Shown piece after piece: positions 35,886 through 45,461 of a stretch of DNA of 64,000 nucleotides (position 1 is its first letter; every line of letters begins with the position of its first letter). The stretch covers positions 1,761,001 to 1,825,000 of the forward strand of contig NZ_CP133269.1 in assembly GCF_030915525.1 (NCBI RefSeq). The letters run 5' to 3'. The notes beneath the pieces were generated by a model. That model was not told the origin of the DNA, made no database searches, and was given only the letters and a program-made list of their open reading frames with translations. Origin of the DNA: Neobacillus sp. PS2-9 (lineage in GTDB: Bacteria; Bacillota; Bacilli; Bacillales; Cytobacillaceae). Position numbers and translations under genes: made by a program.

Positions 35886-36473
35886 GTGGATCTTATTAAT
35901 TGGACAAGCATTGTTGAGAGCCTTTTGTTTGCAGCTGGAGATGAGGGGCTTTCGTTAAAGCAATTAGCTGAAGTACTAGATGTGGATGAACTGAAAGCAA
36001 GTGAGGTCCTTGAGGACTTAAAGAAAGAATACGTACAAAACAATAATAGGGGAGTTATGATTGTCCAGTTGGCTGGGACCTATCAACTAGCTACAAAAAA
36101 GGAAAACGCAAATTACTTAAAAAAATTGGTGGATTCTCCACATACCTCTACCTTATCACAGGCTGCGTTAGAAACATTGGCTATTGTTGCCTATAAACAA
36201 CCAATTACTAGGGCAGAAATAGAAGAAATTCGAGGGGTGAAAACAGAAAGACCCCTGCATACATTAATGGCAAAGGTTTTAATTAAAGAGGTTGGTCGTG
36301 CAGAGGGAGCAGGAAGAGCTTATTTATATGGCACGACGAAGGAATTTCTTGATTATTTTGGCCTTAAAAGTCTTAAGGAACTTCCACAACTTCCTGAAAA
36401 AGTAGAGGATGAATACATCCAAGAGGAAGCCGATTTATTTTTTGAGAAATTTCAAGAAACGATTAACTCTTAA
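35886..36473 (+). CDS. scpB: Segregation and condensation protein B
   Basis: Dimeric winged-helix regulator of the SMC complex. Visible: SIVESLLFAAGDEGLSLKQLAE, the strongly conserved LAIVAYKQPITRAEIEEIRGV, and LYGTTKEFLDYFGLKSL. 195 aa. GTG 35886 is chosen since GGAAGGGG lies 9 nt upstream. Chromosome organisation partner of ScpA. Confidence 0.95.
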   Translation: MDLINWTSIVESLLFAAGDEGLSLKQLAEVLDVDELKASEVLEDLKKEYVQNNNRGVMIVQLAGTYQLATKKENANYLKKLVDSPHTSTLSQAALETLAIVAYKQPITRAEIEEIRGVKTERPLHTLMAKVLIKEVGRAEGAGRAYLYGTTKEFLDYFGLKSLKELPQLPEKVEDEYIQEEADLFFEKFQETINS

Positions 36474-36582
36474 AATGGCTATCAAAATGACCAATTTATG
36501 CTAAAATAAATATACGTTTTCAAAATGATTTATCAGTTATAACTGGTATTAACTGAGCATTTCAATAAGGGGCGGGATTATC

Positions 36583-37002
36583 TTGCAGATTAAAGAGTGT
36601 AAAGGTATTGAATTAGAAAAAGAAAAATCAAATACTTCTGAGGATTTTTTTAACAGAAGTGAAGTAACCTTTATCGACAACGGGGAAGAAAAAACACTTC
36701 ATGTTTTATACGTTAGGTATTTTGATGAGTTTCTCCAGGAATTAACACCATTTAAACAGGACCCCATTTTGGTTCAAAATGAAAATGAGATATTTTTTAG
36801 GGATATCGTAGCACTGTGTTGCCTCATTAAGAATCCAGGTCTGCGAAGCAGAAAACGTCTATATATTAATTCAAAGAATGAATTTACTTCTTATTTTCAG
36901 GATATTAATTTTGAAAAATTACCTGAAGTTTTTCGTGCTCTTAAAGAAAAGAAGGGTTTCGAACTCCATTCACCACTTGAATTCATTTTGCAACCGCAAT
37001 AA
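36583..37002 (+). CDS. Hypothetical protein, 139 aa
   Basis: Soluble acidic protein starting at a TTG with AAGGGGCGGG upstream. No known motif; a central stretch VLYVRYFDEFLQELTPFK and FFRDIVALCCLIKNPGLRSR. It lies between scpB and ypuI, where the B. subtilis order as I recall it has no gene, and 32 bp before ypuI, with which it may be co-transcribed. Not recognised. Confidence 0.7.
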   Translation: MQIKECKGIELEKEKSNTSEDFFNRSEVTFIDNGEEKTLHVLYVRYFDEFLQELTPFKQDPILVQNENEIFFRDIVALCCLIKNPGLRSRKRLYINSKNEFTSYFQDINFEKLPEVFRALKEKKGFELHSPLEFILQPQ

Positions 37003-37034
37003 AGAAGGCTCGATGTTAAATTAGGGAGGTAACT

Positions 37035-37523
37035 ATGGGAAACTCGTTGGTAAAATCACAACTAAATGATGTGAAAGAATTTTTAAGTAAGTCAATTGCA
37101 ACTTTAGAAAACTTTCTAAATGAAACAACCCTCTCACAAATGAATGGAGAGAATGAAGAAGACCGTCAGTATAATAAATTAATTTTTTCAAGTTTAAGAA
37201 AGTTAATTGTCTATAGCGAGGAAAGTTTTGAAGCCTGCTCGATTATTTTACAAAGCGAACCGTTTCAAAAAGCGGCTGCGGAAAAAACACTCTACAAAAT
37301 CTACCACCAATGCATTGAAGAGTTTTTCTCACCAAAAAATGATGCATGGTACGAAGATAGTCGCTCTGCCTACACGGGTAGAAATTCGATTAAATTTTAC
37401 CGAAGTGTGTCTGAAGGCATCGTACAGCTAGTCAAAAGTTTAGAGGGTGAATTCCAGCGGGTAAGGGAAGAACTTGAGTACTACGAAACAGACTATAGAA
37501 CAAAGATGATACAATCAAAGTAA
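37035..37523 (+). CDS. ypuI: YpuI, DUF3907 family protein
   Basis: 162-aa helical, hydrophilic protein with no membrane span. It corresponds to YpuI downstream of scpB in B. subtilis. Motif-like stretches are LVKSQLNDVKEFLSKS at the start and DAWYEDSRSAYTGRNSIKF in the second half. GGGAGG precedes the ATG. Function unknown. Confidence 0.8.
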   Translation: MGNSLVKSQLNDVKEFLSKSIATLENFLNETTLSQMNGENEEDRQYNKLIFSSLRKLIVYSEESFEACSIILQSEPFQKAAAEKTLYKIYHQCIEEFFSPKNDAWYEDSRSAYTGRNSIKFYRSVSEGIVQLVKSLEGEFQRVREELEYYETDYRTKMIQSK

Positions 37524-37533
37524 ATGGTAAATC

Positions 37534-37564
37534 AGGCTGGCCTCTCTAAGAGGGCAGCCTTTTC
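37534..37564 (+). terminator. Terminator after ypuI
   Basis: AGGCTG...CCTCT/AGAGGG...CAGCCT stem followed by TTTTCC. Confidence 0.8.
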
Positions 37565-37651
37565 CTATCATTTTTTTATCAACCCCCTCATACCATTTAG
37601 GTAACTACATGACACCGCACGTAATTGCGGTAGTTAGAAATGAGGGATATA

Positions 37652-38542
37652 GTGGATCGGTTTAGCAGATATGTTAGCGAATTGTTTAAATGGAATGAGC
37701 AAATGAAACATTTTCTCCAGTCAGAAAAGGTGGGGCAGGATTCTGAGCTGTGGAATCAGCTGGATGCTTTTACTGAACTGATTGAAAGTACAAATCGCGA
37801 GTTGTCAAATGAAGAACTGCTTTCACTCCAAACGAAAGCAGAGAATATCCATATACAATTGGAGGATTACTTCAAAAGAAAACAGGAAATAGGTAATATT
37901 TGGATAACTGAAAAAAAACTATCACCAGGTGGTCATTCTCTACCTGAGCTACCCTACCCCTATAATGCATTAGAACCCTATATTTCTGAAGAAATTATGA
38001 AACTGCACCATGATAAGCACCATCGATCATATGTAGATGGGTTAAATCGAGCAGAACTCAATCTGAAAAAAGCCAGAGAGACTAACGATTATTCTTTGAT
38101 TAAGCATTGGTCAAGAGAGCTAGCATTTCATGGATCTGGACATTATTTGCATACGATTTTTTGGAAGAATATGAGTCCGAATGGCGGTGGCAGCCCTCAA
38201 GGTCTACTAAAGGAGGAGATTGATAGTTATTTTGGTAGCTTCTCCGCATTTAAAAAACAGTTCACCGAGGCTGCAAAGCAAGTTGAGGGAGTGGGCTGGG
38301 CCGTTTTGGTTTGGGCGCCGCGAGCGAGACATTTGGAAATACTTCAATCAGAGCGGCATATGCTGTTAACACAGTGGGATACCATTCCTTTACTAGTGTT
38401 AGATGTATGGGAGCATGCCTATTACCTCCAATATAAAAACAACAGGGCTGAATACGTGGATAATTGGTGGAATATAGTGAATTGGCATGATGTGGAGATG
38501 AGGTTTGAAAAGGCAGCAGATATTAAATGGCCTGCGTTTTAA
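37652..38542 (+). CDS. sodF: Fe/Mn superoxide dismutase with N-terminal extension
   Basis: Converts superoxide to H2O2 and O2. A ~100-aa helical N-terminal extension precedes the SOD fold, which begins LPELPYPYNALEP. Metal ligands are the first His of LHHDKHH, the second His of GHYLHTIFW, and Asp and His of LDVWEHAYY; all four are present. The extension matches the B. subtilis SodF class. GTG 37652 is preferred (GAGGG upstream); the ATG four codons earlier has no ribosome site. Metal choice (Fe versus Mn) cannot be read. Confidence 0.88.
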   Translation: MDRFSRYVSELFKWNEQMKHFLQSEKVGQDSELWNQLDAFTELIESTNRELSNEELLSLQTKAENIHIQLEDYFKRKQEIGNIWITEKKLSPGGHSLPELPYPYNALEPYISEEIMKLHHDKHHRSYVDGLNRAELNLKKARETNDYSLIKHWSRELAFHGSGHYLHTIFWKNMSPNGGGSPQGLLKEEIDSYFGSFSAFKKQFTEAAKQVEGVGWAVLVWAPRARHLEILQSERHMLLTQWDTIPLLVLDVWEHAYYLQYKNNRAEYVDNWWNIVNWHDVEMRFEKAADIKWPAF

Positions 38543-38551
38543 ACGGGGATT

Positions 38552-38585
38552 AAAAAGCATCCGGCATGGTCGGGTGCTTTTGCTT
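38552..38585 (+). terminator. Terminator after sodF
   Basis: AAAAGCATCCG/CGGGTGCTTTT stem then TGCTTT. Confidence 0.75.
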
Positions 38586-38598
38586 TGCTTAAAATTAA

Positions 38599-38626
38599 TC
38601 ATATTCATCCTTGTCCTGCATAAACT
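38599..38626 (+). promoter_or_regulatory. Sigma-E-type promoter of dacB
   Basis: TCATATT (perfect KMATATT), 13-nt spacer, CATAAACT (7 of 8 to CATACAHT). dacB-spmA-spmB is a sigma-E operon in B. subtilis. Confidence 0.7.
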
Positions 38627-38675
38627 TGTACAAAGCTAAATAAGTAGAAGTATAGAAGGAGACGAGGTTGATCTA

Positions 38676-39818
38676 ATGAGAATGATTTTAAAACTAATAA
38701 TCTTTTCCATCTTGGTCTCACTGTTCGTTACAAACATTCCTCAGAAGGTGGACGCATCCGTTTCCGTAAGTGCCGCAAGTGCTGTGCTGATTGAACAGAA
38801 AACTGGTCGAGTCCTTTTTGAAAAAGATGCACACACCAAAAGAAGAATTGCAAGTATAACTAAAATTATGACGGCAATTCTTGCGATTGAATCGGGAAAA
38901 ATGAATCAATACGTAACCGTTAGTGAAAAAGCGACTCGTGCGGAGGGATCGTCCGTTTATTTAAAACCTGGAGAGAAAATTAAACTAAACGATTTAGTTT
39001 ATGGATTGATGCTGCGATCAGGAAATGATACGGCTGTGGCCATCGCTGAATATGTAGGGGGAAGTGTAGATGGTTTTGCTTTTTTGATGAATCAGAAGGC
39101 AAGGGAAATTGGAATGTATAATTCTCATTTCTCCAATCCACATGGACTCGATGATCACGAAAATCATTATTCAACTGCCTATGATATGGCTATTCTGATG
39201 CGTTATGCTATGCAAAATAAAACCTTTGAAAAAATCTCAGGTACAAAAGTACATCGTGCCCCGAATCCATCTGAGAAATGGGACCGAGTTTGGAAAAACA
39301 AGAATCGTTTGCTCTCAAAATATAAGTTTTGCACTGGTGGGAAAACCGGATATACAAAAAGAGCGAAAAGGACGCTGGTAACTACTGCGACTAAAGGGGA
39401 CATGAAACTTATTGCTGTAACCTTAAATGGGCCAGATGATTGGAATGATCATATTTCCATGTATGAAGGTGGATTTAAAGGGTTTGATATGGCAGAAGTG
39501 ATACCTAAGGGAAAAGTAGAGATTGAAAATAATAAAGATTACAAGGATAAATTGTATGTAAAAAAGTCAATTGTCTACCCGGTAACAAACGAGGAAATGA
39601 ACTTATTTTCAGTCAAATATAAGTTAAATAAGTCTAAAAGTGCCGAACGTACAAAGAGTAAGGAACTGGTTGTTGGGAAGGCTGCCGTCTACTTAGATGG
39701 AAAAGTGGTACAAGAAACTCCGATTTATTATCAAAATACCGTCAAGAAAAAGAAAGGTTTGTTTGATTTTATAAAAGATATATTTCTAATTGCTATTGGT
39801 GTGAATGCTCATGGTTAA
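38676..39818 (+). CDS. dacB: D-alanyl-D-alanine carboxypeptidase DacB (PBP5*)
   Basis: Mother-cell carboxypeptidase that limits cross-linking of spore cortex. Signal peptide 1-27 (…QKVDAS). Catalytic motifs S60-I-T-K63, S115-G-N117 and K223-T-G. 380 aa. C-terminal hydrophobic anchor (LFDFIKDIFLIAIG). GGAGACGAGG precedes the ATG. Overlaps spmA, co-transcribed with spmA and spmB. Confidence 0.94.
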   Translation: MRMILKLIIFSILVSLFVTNIPQKVDASVSVSAASAVLIEQKTGRVLFEKDAHTKRRIASITKIMTAILAIESGKMNQYVTVSEKATRAEGSSVYLKPGEKIKLNDLVYGLMLRSGNDTAVAIAEYVGGSVDGFAFLMNQKAREIGMYNSHFSNPHGLDDHENHYSTAYDMAILMRYAMQNKTFEKISGTKVHRAPNPSEKWDRVWKNKNRLLSKYKFCTGGKTGYTKRAKRTLVTTATKGDMKLIAVTLNGPDDWNDHISMYEGGFKGFDMAEVIPKGKVEIENNKDYKDKLYVKKSIVYPVTNEEMNLFSVKYKLNKSKSAERTKSKELVVGKAAVYLDGKVVQETPIYYQNTVKKKKGLFDFIKDIFLIAIGVNAHG

Positions 39819-40398
39819 TTATGTTTGGGTGATTATGACCGTTATTGGGGTTGTCTTTGCATTATTCAATGGAACAATGGAGGCTGTCAACAAAGCTGTA
39901 TTTGATGGTGCTAAAGAAGCGGTAACATTGTGTATAGGACTGATCAGTGTCCTTGTTTTCTGGCTCGGAATGATGCGTATTGCTGAAGAGTCGGGTCTTC
40001 TAGAACGTCTCTCAAGGCTATTTCGTCCGCTTGTGAAAATTTTGTTTCCTGAGGTTCCTCCAAATCACCCAGCAATGGGATATATTTTGTCTAATATGAT
40101 TTCTAATATGTTTGGATTAGGAAATGCTGCAACCCCACTGGGCATTAAAGCAATGGAGGAATTAAAAAAATTAAATGGTGGAAAAACTTCAGCAAGTCGG
40201 TCGATGGTTACTTTTTTAGCCATTAATACAGCCAGTATTACCATCATTCCAACAACTGTAATTGCGATTCGAATAAACTATCATTCTGTATCCCCTACAG
40301 AAATTGTAGTCCCAACTATCATTGCAACTATTATATCGGCAATCGGTGCAATCCTCATTGATCGGTACTTTTATTACCGTAGAAGCCGAAAAGGATGA
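39811..40398 (+). CDS. spmA: Spore maturation protein A
   Basis: Membrane protein of the nucleoside-recognition/Gate domain family required for spore core dehydration. 195 aa with four or five spans; conserved FNGTMEAVNKAVFDGAKEAVTL and GLGNAATPLGIKAMEELK. ATG 39811 matches the MVN start of B. subtilis SpmA; its start lies inside dacB, indicating coupling. Confidence 0.93.
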   Translation: MVNYVWVIMTVIGVVFALFNGTMEAVNKAVFDGAKEAVTLCIGLISVLVFWLGMMRIAEESGLLERLSRLFRPLVKILFPEVPPNHPAMGYILSNMISNMFGLGNAATPLGIKAMEELKKLNGGKTSASRSMVTFLAINTASITIIPTTVIAIRINYHSVSPTEIVVPTIIATIISAIGAILIDRYFYYRRSRKG

Positions 40399-40404
40399 AC
40401 ATGT

Positions 40405-40941
40405 ATGCAGCTAATTTCAGTTATTTCCTTAACATTTATTCCTTTACTTATTGGATTCATTCTTCTATACGGCACATTTAAACGAGTGCCCACCTATGAA
40501 AGTTTTGTTGAAGGTGGGAAAGAGGGCATCAAGATTGCCATTTCTATCATTCCCTTTTTAGTAGGTATGCTTGTTGCAATCTCGATATTTCGTGCTTCTG
40601 GTGCATTAGATGCATTAATGAATTGGATTCGCCCGTTTATGCAATCAATGGGTGTACCGGCTGAAATTGTACCATTGTTAATAATAAGACCCATATCTGG
40701 AACGGCGGCCCTAGGCATGACTAGTGACTTAATTGGTGTTTATGGACCTGATTCCTTTATAGGCAGACTTGCTTCTATTTTGCAAGGCAGTACAGATACC
40801 ACCTTTTATGTATTAACCGTGTATTTTGGTGCTGTTGGGATTAAAAAAATGGGGGATGCTTTAAAAGTAGGGCTTATTGCTGATGTGTTTGGAATCATTG
40901 TATCCATTGTTGTAGTAGTATTGATATTTGGAACTAAATAG
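40405..40941 (+). CDS. spmB: Spore maturation protein B
   Basis: Partner of SpmA, 178 aa, Gate-domain membrane protein: FVEGGKEGIKIAISIIPFLVGML and LIIRPISGTAALGM. AAAAGGATG precedes the ATG, 6 bp after spmA. Both are needed for normal spore dehydration and heat resistance in B. subtilis. Confidence 0.93.
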   Translation: MQLISVISLTFIPLLIGFILLYGTFKRVPTYESFVEGGKEGIKIAISIIPFLVGMLVAISIFRASGALDALMNWIRPFMQSMGVPAEIVPLLIIRPISGTAALGMTSDLIGVYGPDSFIGRLASILQGSTDTTFYVLTVYFGAVGIKKMGDALKVGLIADVFGIIVSIVVVVLIFGTK

Positions 40942-40954
40942 CTTTAAGTAGAAG

Positions 40955-40990
40955 GTGTGTTCTAAAAAGAACATACTTTTTTATTTTTAT
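40955..40990 (+). terminator. Terminator of dacB-spmA-spmB
   Basis: GTGTGTTCT/AGAACATAC stem (one G-T), then TTTTTTATTTTT. Confidence 0.75.
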
Positions 40991-41081
40991 TTCACTTTAA
41001 AAATCCGTTACTTTGAAAAGTGGAGAAATTGTGTCATAATTCATTAAGATGGATTAGGATTGAGAAATATGAGGTGGAAAA

Positions 41082-41819
41082 ATGGAAAGATTACAAAAAG
41101 TTATTGCCCGAGCAGGCATAGCTTCAAGAAGAAAATCTGAAGAATTAATTAAAGAAGGCAGAGTTAAGGTGAATGGAAAGGTTGTTACTGAACTTGGTCT
41201 AAAAGTCACTCCTACTGATCGAGTGGAAGTAAATGAAATACAAATTGAGAAAGAAGAACCAGTTTATTTCCTTTTATATAAACCACGGGGGGTAATCTCT
41301 AGTGTAAGTGATGATAAGGGCAGAAAAGTGGTTACTGATTTCTTCCCCATGTTAAAAGAACGAATTTTTCCTGTAGGCCGGCTGGATTATGATACATCAG
41401 GACTACTTTTAATAACAAATGATGGGGAATTTTCCAATCTGCTCACGCATCCAAAGAATGAGATTGATAAAGTGTATGTAGCAAAAGTAAAGGGAATTCC
41501 TTTAAAAGAAGACCTAAGAAAATTAGAAAAAGGTATCAAACTTGAAGATGGAAAAACCGCACCAGCAAAAGTGAAATTATTATCGGGAGATAAGAAAAAG
41601 CTAACCGCTATTGTTGAAATTACCATTCATGAAGGACGAAATAGACAGGTTAGACGAATGTTCGAAGCGATTGGCCATGAAGTATTAAAGCTAAAGCGTG
41701 AACGATATGCATTCTTAACGTTACACGGTTTAAAGGCAGGAGATGCTCGAGAACTGACCCCGCATGAGGTAAAGCAGCTAAGAGCCTTTGCAATGGATTC
41801 ATCTAAGAAAAATTCATAA
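41082..41819 (+). CDS. rluB: 23S rRNA pseudouridine synthase RluB
   Basis: Modifies a uridine in helix 89 of 23S rRNA. N-terminal S4 RNA-binding domain (LQKVIARAGIASRRKSEELI). Catalytic Asp in VGRLDYDTSGLLLITNDGE, plus EGRNRQVRRMFEAIGHEVLKLKR, the RluB/RsuA signature. 245 aa. GAGGTGG precedes the ATG. As in B. subtilis (ypuL) it precedes resABC. Confidence 0.94.
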   Translation: MERLQKVIARAGIASRRKSEELIKEGRVKVNGKVVTELGLKVTPTDRVEVNEIQIEKEEPVYFLLYKPRGVISSVSDDKGRKVVTDFFPMLKERIFPVGRLDYDTSGLLLITNDGEFSNLLTHPKNEIDKVYVAKVKGIPLKEDLRKLEKGIKLEDGKTAPAKVKLLSGDKKKLTAIVEITIHEGRNRQVRRMFEAIGHEVLKLKRERYAFLTLHGLKAGDARELTPHEVKQLRAFAMDSSKKNS

Positions 41820-41915
41820 TATCGTCACAATTACTTTTCTGCGTTAGCACTATGAGAGTGTTGGTAAATGCTATAATTAGACAAACTGTGTAATGGAGTA
41901 ACTGGAGGTTTTTTT

Positions 41916-42440
41916 ATGAAGAAACGGCGATTAGTGATGAGGTCCCTTATTTTACTTGTTCTAGGTGCTGCCGTTGCTTATTCACTGTATGCAAATTTAA
42001 CAAAAGATAATAAACAAAAAGTGGCCGTCGGAGATACAGCTCCTGACTTTGCTTTGGTAGATATGCAGGGAAATAAACACCGCTTATCTGATTATAGGGG
42101 ACAGGGAGTGTTCTTAAACTTTTGGGGAACCTGGTGTCCACCCTGTAAAAAAGAAATGCCATATATAAATAATCAATACCATCAGTATAAGGACCAAGGG
42201 GTTCAGGTTTTGACTGTAGATATACAGGAACCCGAGCTTGCTGTCCAACAATTTGCTGAACGCCTTAAGCTTGATTTTCCTATCATGATTGATACAGATA
42301 AAGAAGTCATGAGTACATATGGTATAGACCTTCTTCCAGCCACTTTTTTGATTGATAAAAATGGCAAGGTAGTTAAATACCATACAGGAGAACTAACCGA
42401 AAATAAAATTAGGGAATTTATGGAGAAAATAAAACCTTAA
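41916..42440 (+). CDS. resA: Thiol-disulfide oxidoreductase ResA
   Basis: Membrane-anchored thioredoxin-like protein that reduces the apocytochrome c CXXCH disulfide on the outer face of the membrane. Signal-anchor about 8-26; active site W-C74-P-P-C77. 174 aa. Followed 20 bp later by resB. A TATAAT -10 at 41872-41877 has a weak -35, as expected for a ResD-activated promoter (inferred). Confidence 0.94.
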   Translation: MKKRRLVMRSLILLVLGAAVAYSLYANLTKDNKQKVAVGDTAPDFALVDMQGNKHRLSDYRGQGVFLNFWGTWCPPCKKEMPYINNQYHQYKDQGVQVLTVDIQEPELAVQQFAERLKLDFPIMIDTDKEVMSTYGIDLLPATFLIDKNGKVVKYHTGELTENKIREFMEKIKP

Positions 42441-42460
42441 GGTTGTAGGGAGTTTTTACA

Positions 42461-44083
42461 ATGAAAGATGTTAAATGTGAATGCGGCCATGTAAATCCAC
42501 ACGGTACTGTACTATGTGAAGCTTGTGGTAAAGTGCTAGATGAGCAAGAGAATGATAAACAGCTTCTCGATATGCGCTATGAAGGAAGTGCACGCCGCTC
42601 ACAAACCTATAATAAAACCTTTATAGATAAAATCTGGAATTTCTTCTCATCTGTAAAGGTTGGAGTTTGGCTTATTATCATCACTTTAATTGTTTCTACA
42701 TTAGGAACCATTCTTCCGCAGGAAATGTATATAAATCTGCCGCCAGAAGTCTATTATAAACAAGAGTATGGCTGGTTTGGAGAATTATATTACGATTTAG
42801 GTCTTCATGATTTGTATGGCTCTTGGTGGTACCTTTTATTAATTGCTATGATTGGAATTTCTCTTGTTATTTGTAGTCTTGATAGGGTTGTGCCCTTATA
42901 TAAGGCTTTAAAAGCCCAACGGGTTACCCGACATGAGGGATTTTTAAAGCGTCAGAGGGTTTTTGGTGTCAATGAATACAGTGATACAGATGATATAACT
43001 ACCATTAAAAAGCATCTAAAAGAAAGAAGATATAATGTTCGTGAAGAAAATGGGGATTTGTTGGCTGAAAAAGGCCGCTTTTCACGTTGGGGCCCCTATA
43101 TTAACCACGTAGGATTAATTATCTTTTTATTTGGCGGGATGCTGCGGTTTATTCCTGGATTTTATATAAATGAAGATCTTTGGGTTCGAGAAGGAGAAAC
43201 GGCTGTAGTACCAGAAACAAATGGACAATTTTTTATCAAAAACAATCAATTCATTCTACAACACTATGATAAAAATAAAGACAAAACTTTTGAAAAAGCA
43301 ATCAATCGTGCGGGTGAAGTGGTAAAGAATTATCAATCAAACGTTGTCCTATATAAACGGGTCGGAAAGAATCTTCCTGGTGAGAAACCAGAGCTTAAAA
43401 AAATAGAAGAATATAAAATACAAGTAAACAAACCGTTATCTTATGAAGGATACTCCATTTTTCAGTCTTCTTTTAGGTCTGAGATGAATTCAATGTCATT
43501 TTCATTAATTGATAAAAGTACAAACCAATCTTTTGGTGACCTCAAAGTGGATCTTTTAGATCCAAAAGATAAATATGATTTAGGTAATGGTTATTCAGTA
43601 GAGATTCTTAACTTTTTTCCGGATTTTGAATTTGATAAAAACGGGGAACCTACAACAAAATCCCGAGTACCCAATAATCCTGCTTTCGTTTTTCGTATGA
43701 TTACTCCTGATAAACCAAAGGGAGAAACGGCCTTTATTGCAATTAGACAAAACATTGAACCATTTGGAAATAATAAGTATAAGATCGCATTTAAGGGTAT
43801 AGATACAAAGAACGTCTCTGGATTTATTGTCCGAAAAGATTCGTCATTATGGGCCATTATTTTAGGTGGAATTATATTTATGATTGGTGTCATTCAGGGG
43901 GCTTACTGGAACCACCGTCGAATCTGGGTACAAAAGAAAAACGGACAAGTTTGGATTGCCGCTCACACAAATAAAAATTGGTATGGATTAAAACGGGAAA
44001 TTGAAACCGTCTTAGCGGATACCAAGCTTGGCATTCCAGAAGACCAACTTCAAAAAGAAAATATAGATAAGGAGGGAGTCTAG
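42461..44083 (+). CDS. resB: Cytochrome c biogenesis protein ResB
   Basis: System II cytochrome c synthase component of 540 aa that with ResC moves heme outward and attaches it. N-terminal Cys4 zinc-ribbon-like head (CECGHVNPHG-VLCEACG). Membrane spans near 65-85, 125-145 and 215-235, a large extracytoplasmic domain and a last span near 470. GTGGAAGGG-like site upstream. Immediately abuts resC. Confidence 0.93.
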   Translation: MKDVKCECGHVNPHGTVLCEACGKVLDEQENDKQLLDMRYEGSARRSQTYNKTFIDKIWNFFSSVKVGVWLIIITLIVSTLGTILPQEMYINLPPEVYYKQEYGWFGELYYDLGLHDLYGSWWYLLLIAMIGISLVICSLDRVVPLYKALKAQRVTRHEGFLKRQRVFGVNEYSDTDDITTIKKHLKERRYNVREENGDLLAEKGRFSRWGPYINHVGLIIFLFGGMLRFIPGFYINEDLWVREGETAVVPETNGQFFIKNNQFILQHYDKNKDKTFEKAINRAGEVVKNYQSNVVLYKRVGKNLPGEKPELKKIEEYKIQVNKPLSYEGYSIFQSSFRSEMNSMSFSLIDKSTNQSFGDLKVDLLDPKDKYDLGNGYSVEILNFFPDFEFDKNGEPTTKSRVPNNPAFVFRMITPDKPKGETAFIAIRQNIEPFGNNKYKIAFKGIDTKNVSGFIVRKDSSLWAIILGGIIFMIGVIQGAYWNHRRIWVQKKNGQVWIAAHTNKNWYGLKREIETVLADTKLGIPEDQLQKENIDKEGV

Positions 44084-45268
44084 TTGGCGACACTAAGTAG
44101 TAATTTATTATTTGTTTCTTTTATTCTTTATTTAATAGCAACGTTGTTTTTCGGTGGCTCTATTAAATCAAAGAAAGAGTTTAATGAGAAGAAGGGAACC
44201 AACAGGTGGGGGCAAATTGCTGTATTTTTGACAATTGTTGGTTTTATTTCGCAACTAGGTTATTTTATCACTAGATGGATTGCAGCTGGACACGCTCCAG
44301 TGAGTAATATGTTCGAGTTTACCACTTTCTTCGGAATGGCTCTTGTTGGTGCATTTATTGTTATTTATTTTATCTATCGTACAACCTTACTTGGATTGTT
44401 TACCATGCCTGTAGCTATATTGGTAATTGCCTATGCGAGTATGTTTCCAAGGGATATTACTCCATTAATACCAGCTCTTCAAAGCTATTGGTTGCATATT
44501 CATGTGACCACTGCGGCCATCGGAGAAGCTATTTTGGCAATTAGCTTTGCAGCCGGACTAATTTATTTAGTGAAGGCAATTGACCAAACAAAATCTAATA
44601 AACAAACCTTTTGGCTAGAAATGGTAATGTTTGCATTAATTACAGTACTTGGCTTTGTTGCTATATCATCTGTATTCTCAGGAACAGGATATCATGAGAA
44701 ATTTAATTGGATTGATAAACATGATACCGAGCAAGTCCTTGAATATACGATGCCTGCTCTGGTTGGTCCACATAAAGGAGAACTAATAACAGAGAGTGGA
44801 TTTAAGCCTATTATTGAAGTACCTGCTTTCATCAATGCAAAAAAATTAAATACGGTTATTTGGTCATTATTTGGTGGTCTGGTGCTTTATAGCATAATAA
44901 GACTAATCATTAGAAAGCGAATTGCAGCCTCACTTAAGCCTCTTGTCAAGAATATCAAACTTGATTTTGTTGATGAGATTAGCTATCGCTCAGTATTAAT
45001 TGGTTTTCCTGTATTTACATTAGGCGCGCTCATTTTTGCTATGATTTGGGCACAAATGGCATGGTCTCGTTTCTGGGGATGGGATCCAAAAGAGGTTTGG
45101 GCTTTAATTACATGGCTTTTCTATGCGGCATTTTTACACCTTCGCCTTTCTAAGGGCTGGCATGGTGAGAAATCAGCATGGCTCGCCGTCATCGGATTTG
45201 TCATCATCATGTTTAACCTAGTTGCCGTTAACTTGGTAATAGCAGGACTCCATTCATATGCTGGTTAA
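44084..45268 (+). CDS. resC: Cytochrome c biogenesis protein ResC
   Basis: 394-aa multi-span protein with the heme-handling WWD-type loop [19 protein letters not shown] near the C-terminus. Together with ResB it forms the heme lyase of System II. TTG start directly after the resB stop, with AAGGAGGG upstream. Ends before a good terminator. Confidence 0.94.
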   Translation: MATLSSNLLFVSFILYLIATLFFGGSIKSKKEFNEKKGTNRWGQIAVFLTIVGFISQLGYFITRWIAAGHAPVSNMFEFTTFFGMALVGAFIVIYFIYRTTLLGLFTMPVAILVIAYASMFPRDITPLIPALQSYWLHIHVTTAAIGEAILAISFAAGLIYLVKAIDQTKSNKQTFWLEMVMFALITVLGFVAISSVFSGTGYHEKFNWIDKHDTEQVLEYTMPALVGPHKGELITESGFKPIIEVPAFINAKKLNTVIWSLFGGLVLYSIIRLIIRKRIAASLKPLVKNIKLDFVDEISYRSVLIGFPVFTLGALIFAMIWAQMAWSRFWGWDPKEVWALITWLFYAAFLHLRLSKGWHGEKSAWLAVIGFVIIMFNLVAVNLVIAGLHSYAG

Positions 45269-45299
45269 ACAGTAAGACCAGACTTATAATTAATTTTAT

Positions 45300-45328
45300 A
45301 GCCTTCACTACAAAGTGAAGGCTTTTTT
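45300..45328 (+). terminator. Terminator after resC
   Basis: AGCCTTCACT/AGTGAAGGCT with a 4-nt loop, then TTTTTT. Confidence 0.85.
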
Positions 45329-45461
45329 AAAATAAAAATTGTGTAAATACTAAAAAAAGATGGATTGTCAAACAATTGACACTTTTAGAGGAGTATTTAC
45401 TACGAAAAGATAGCAAAATACGATACCATTTTGTAAAATAAACCTCATGGGGGGATTAATA

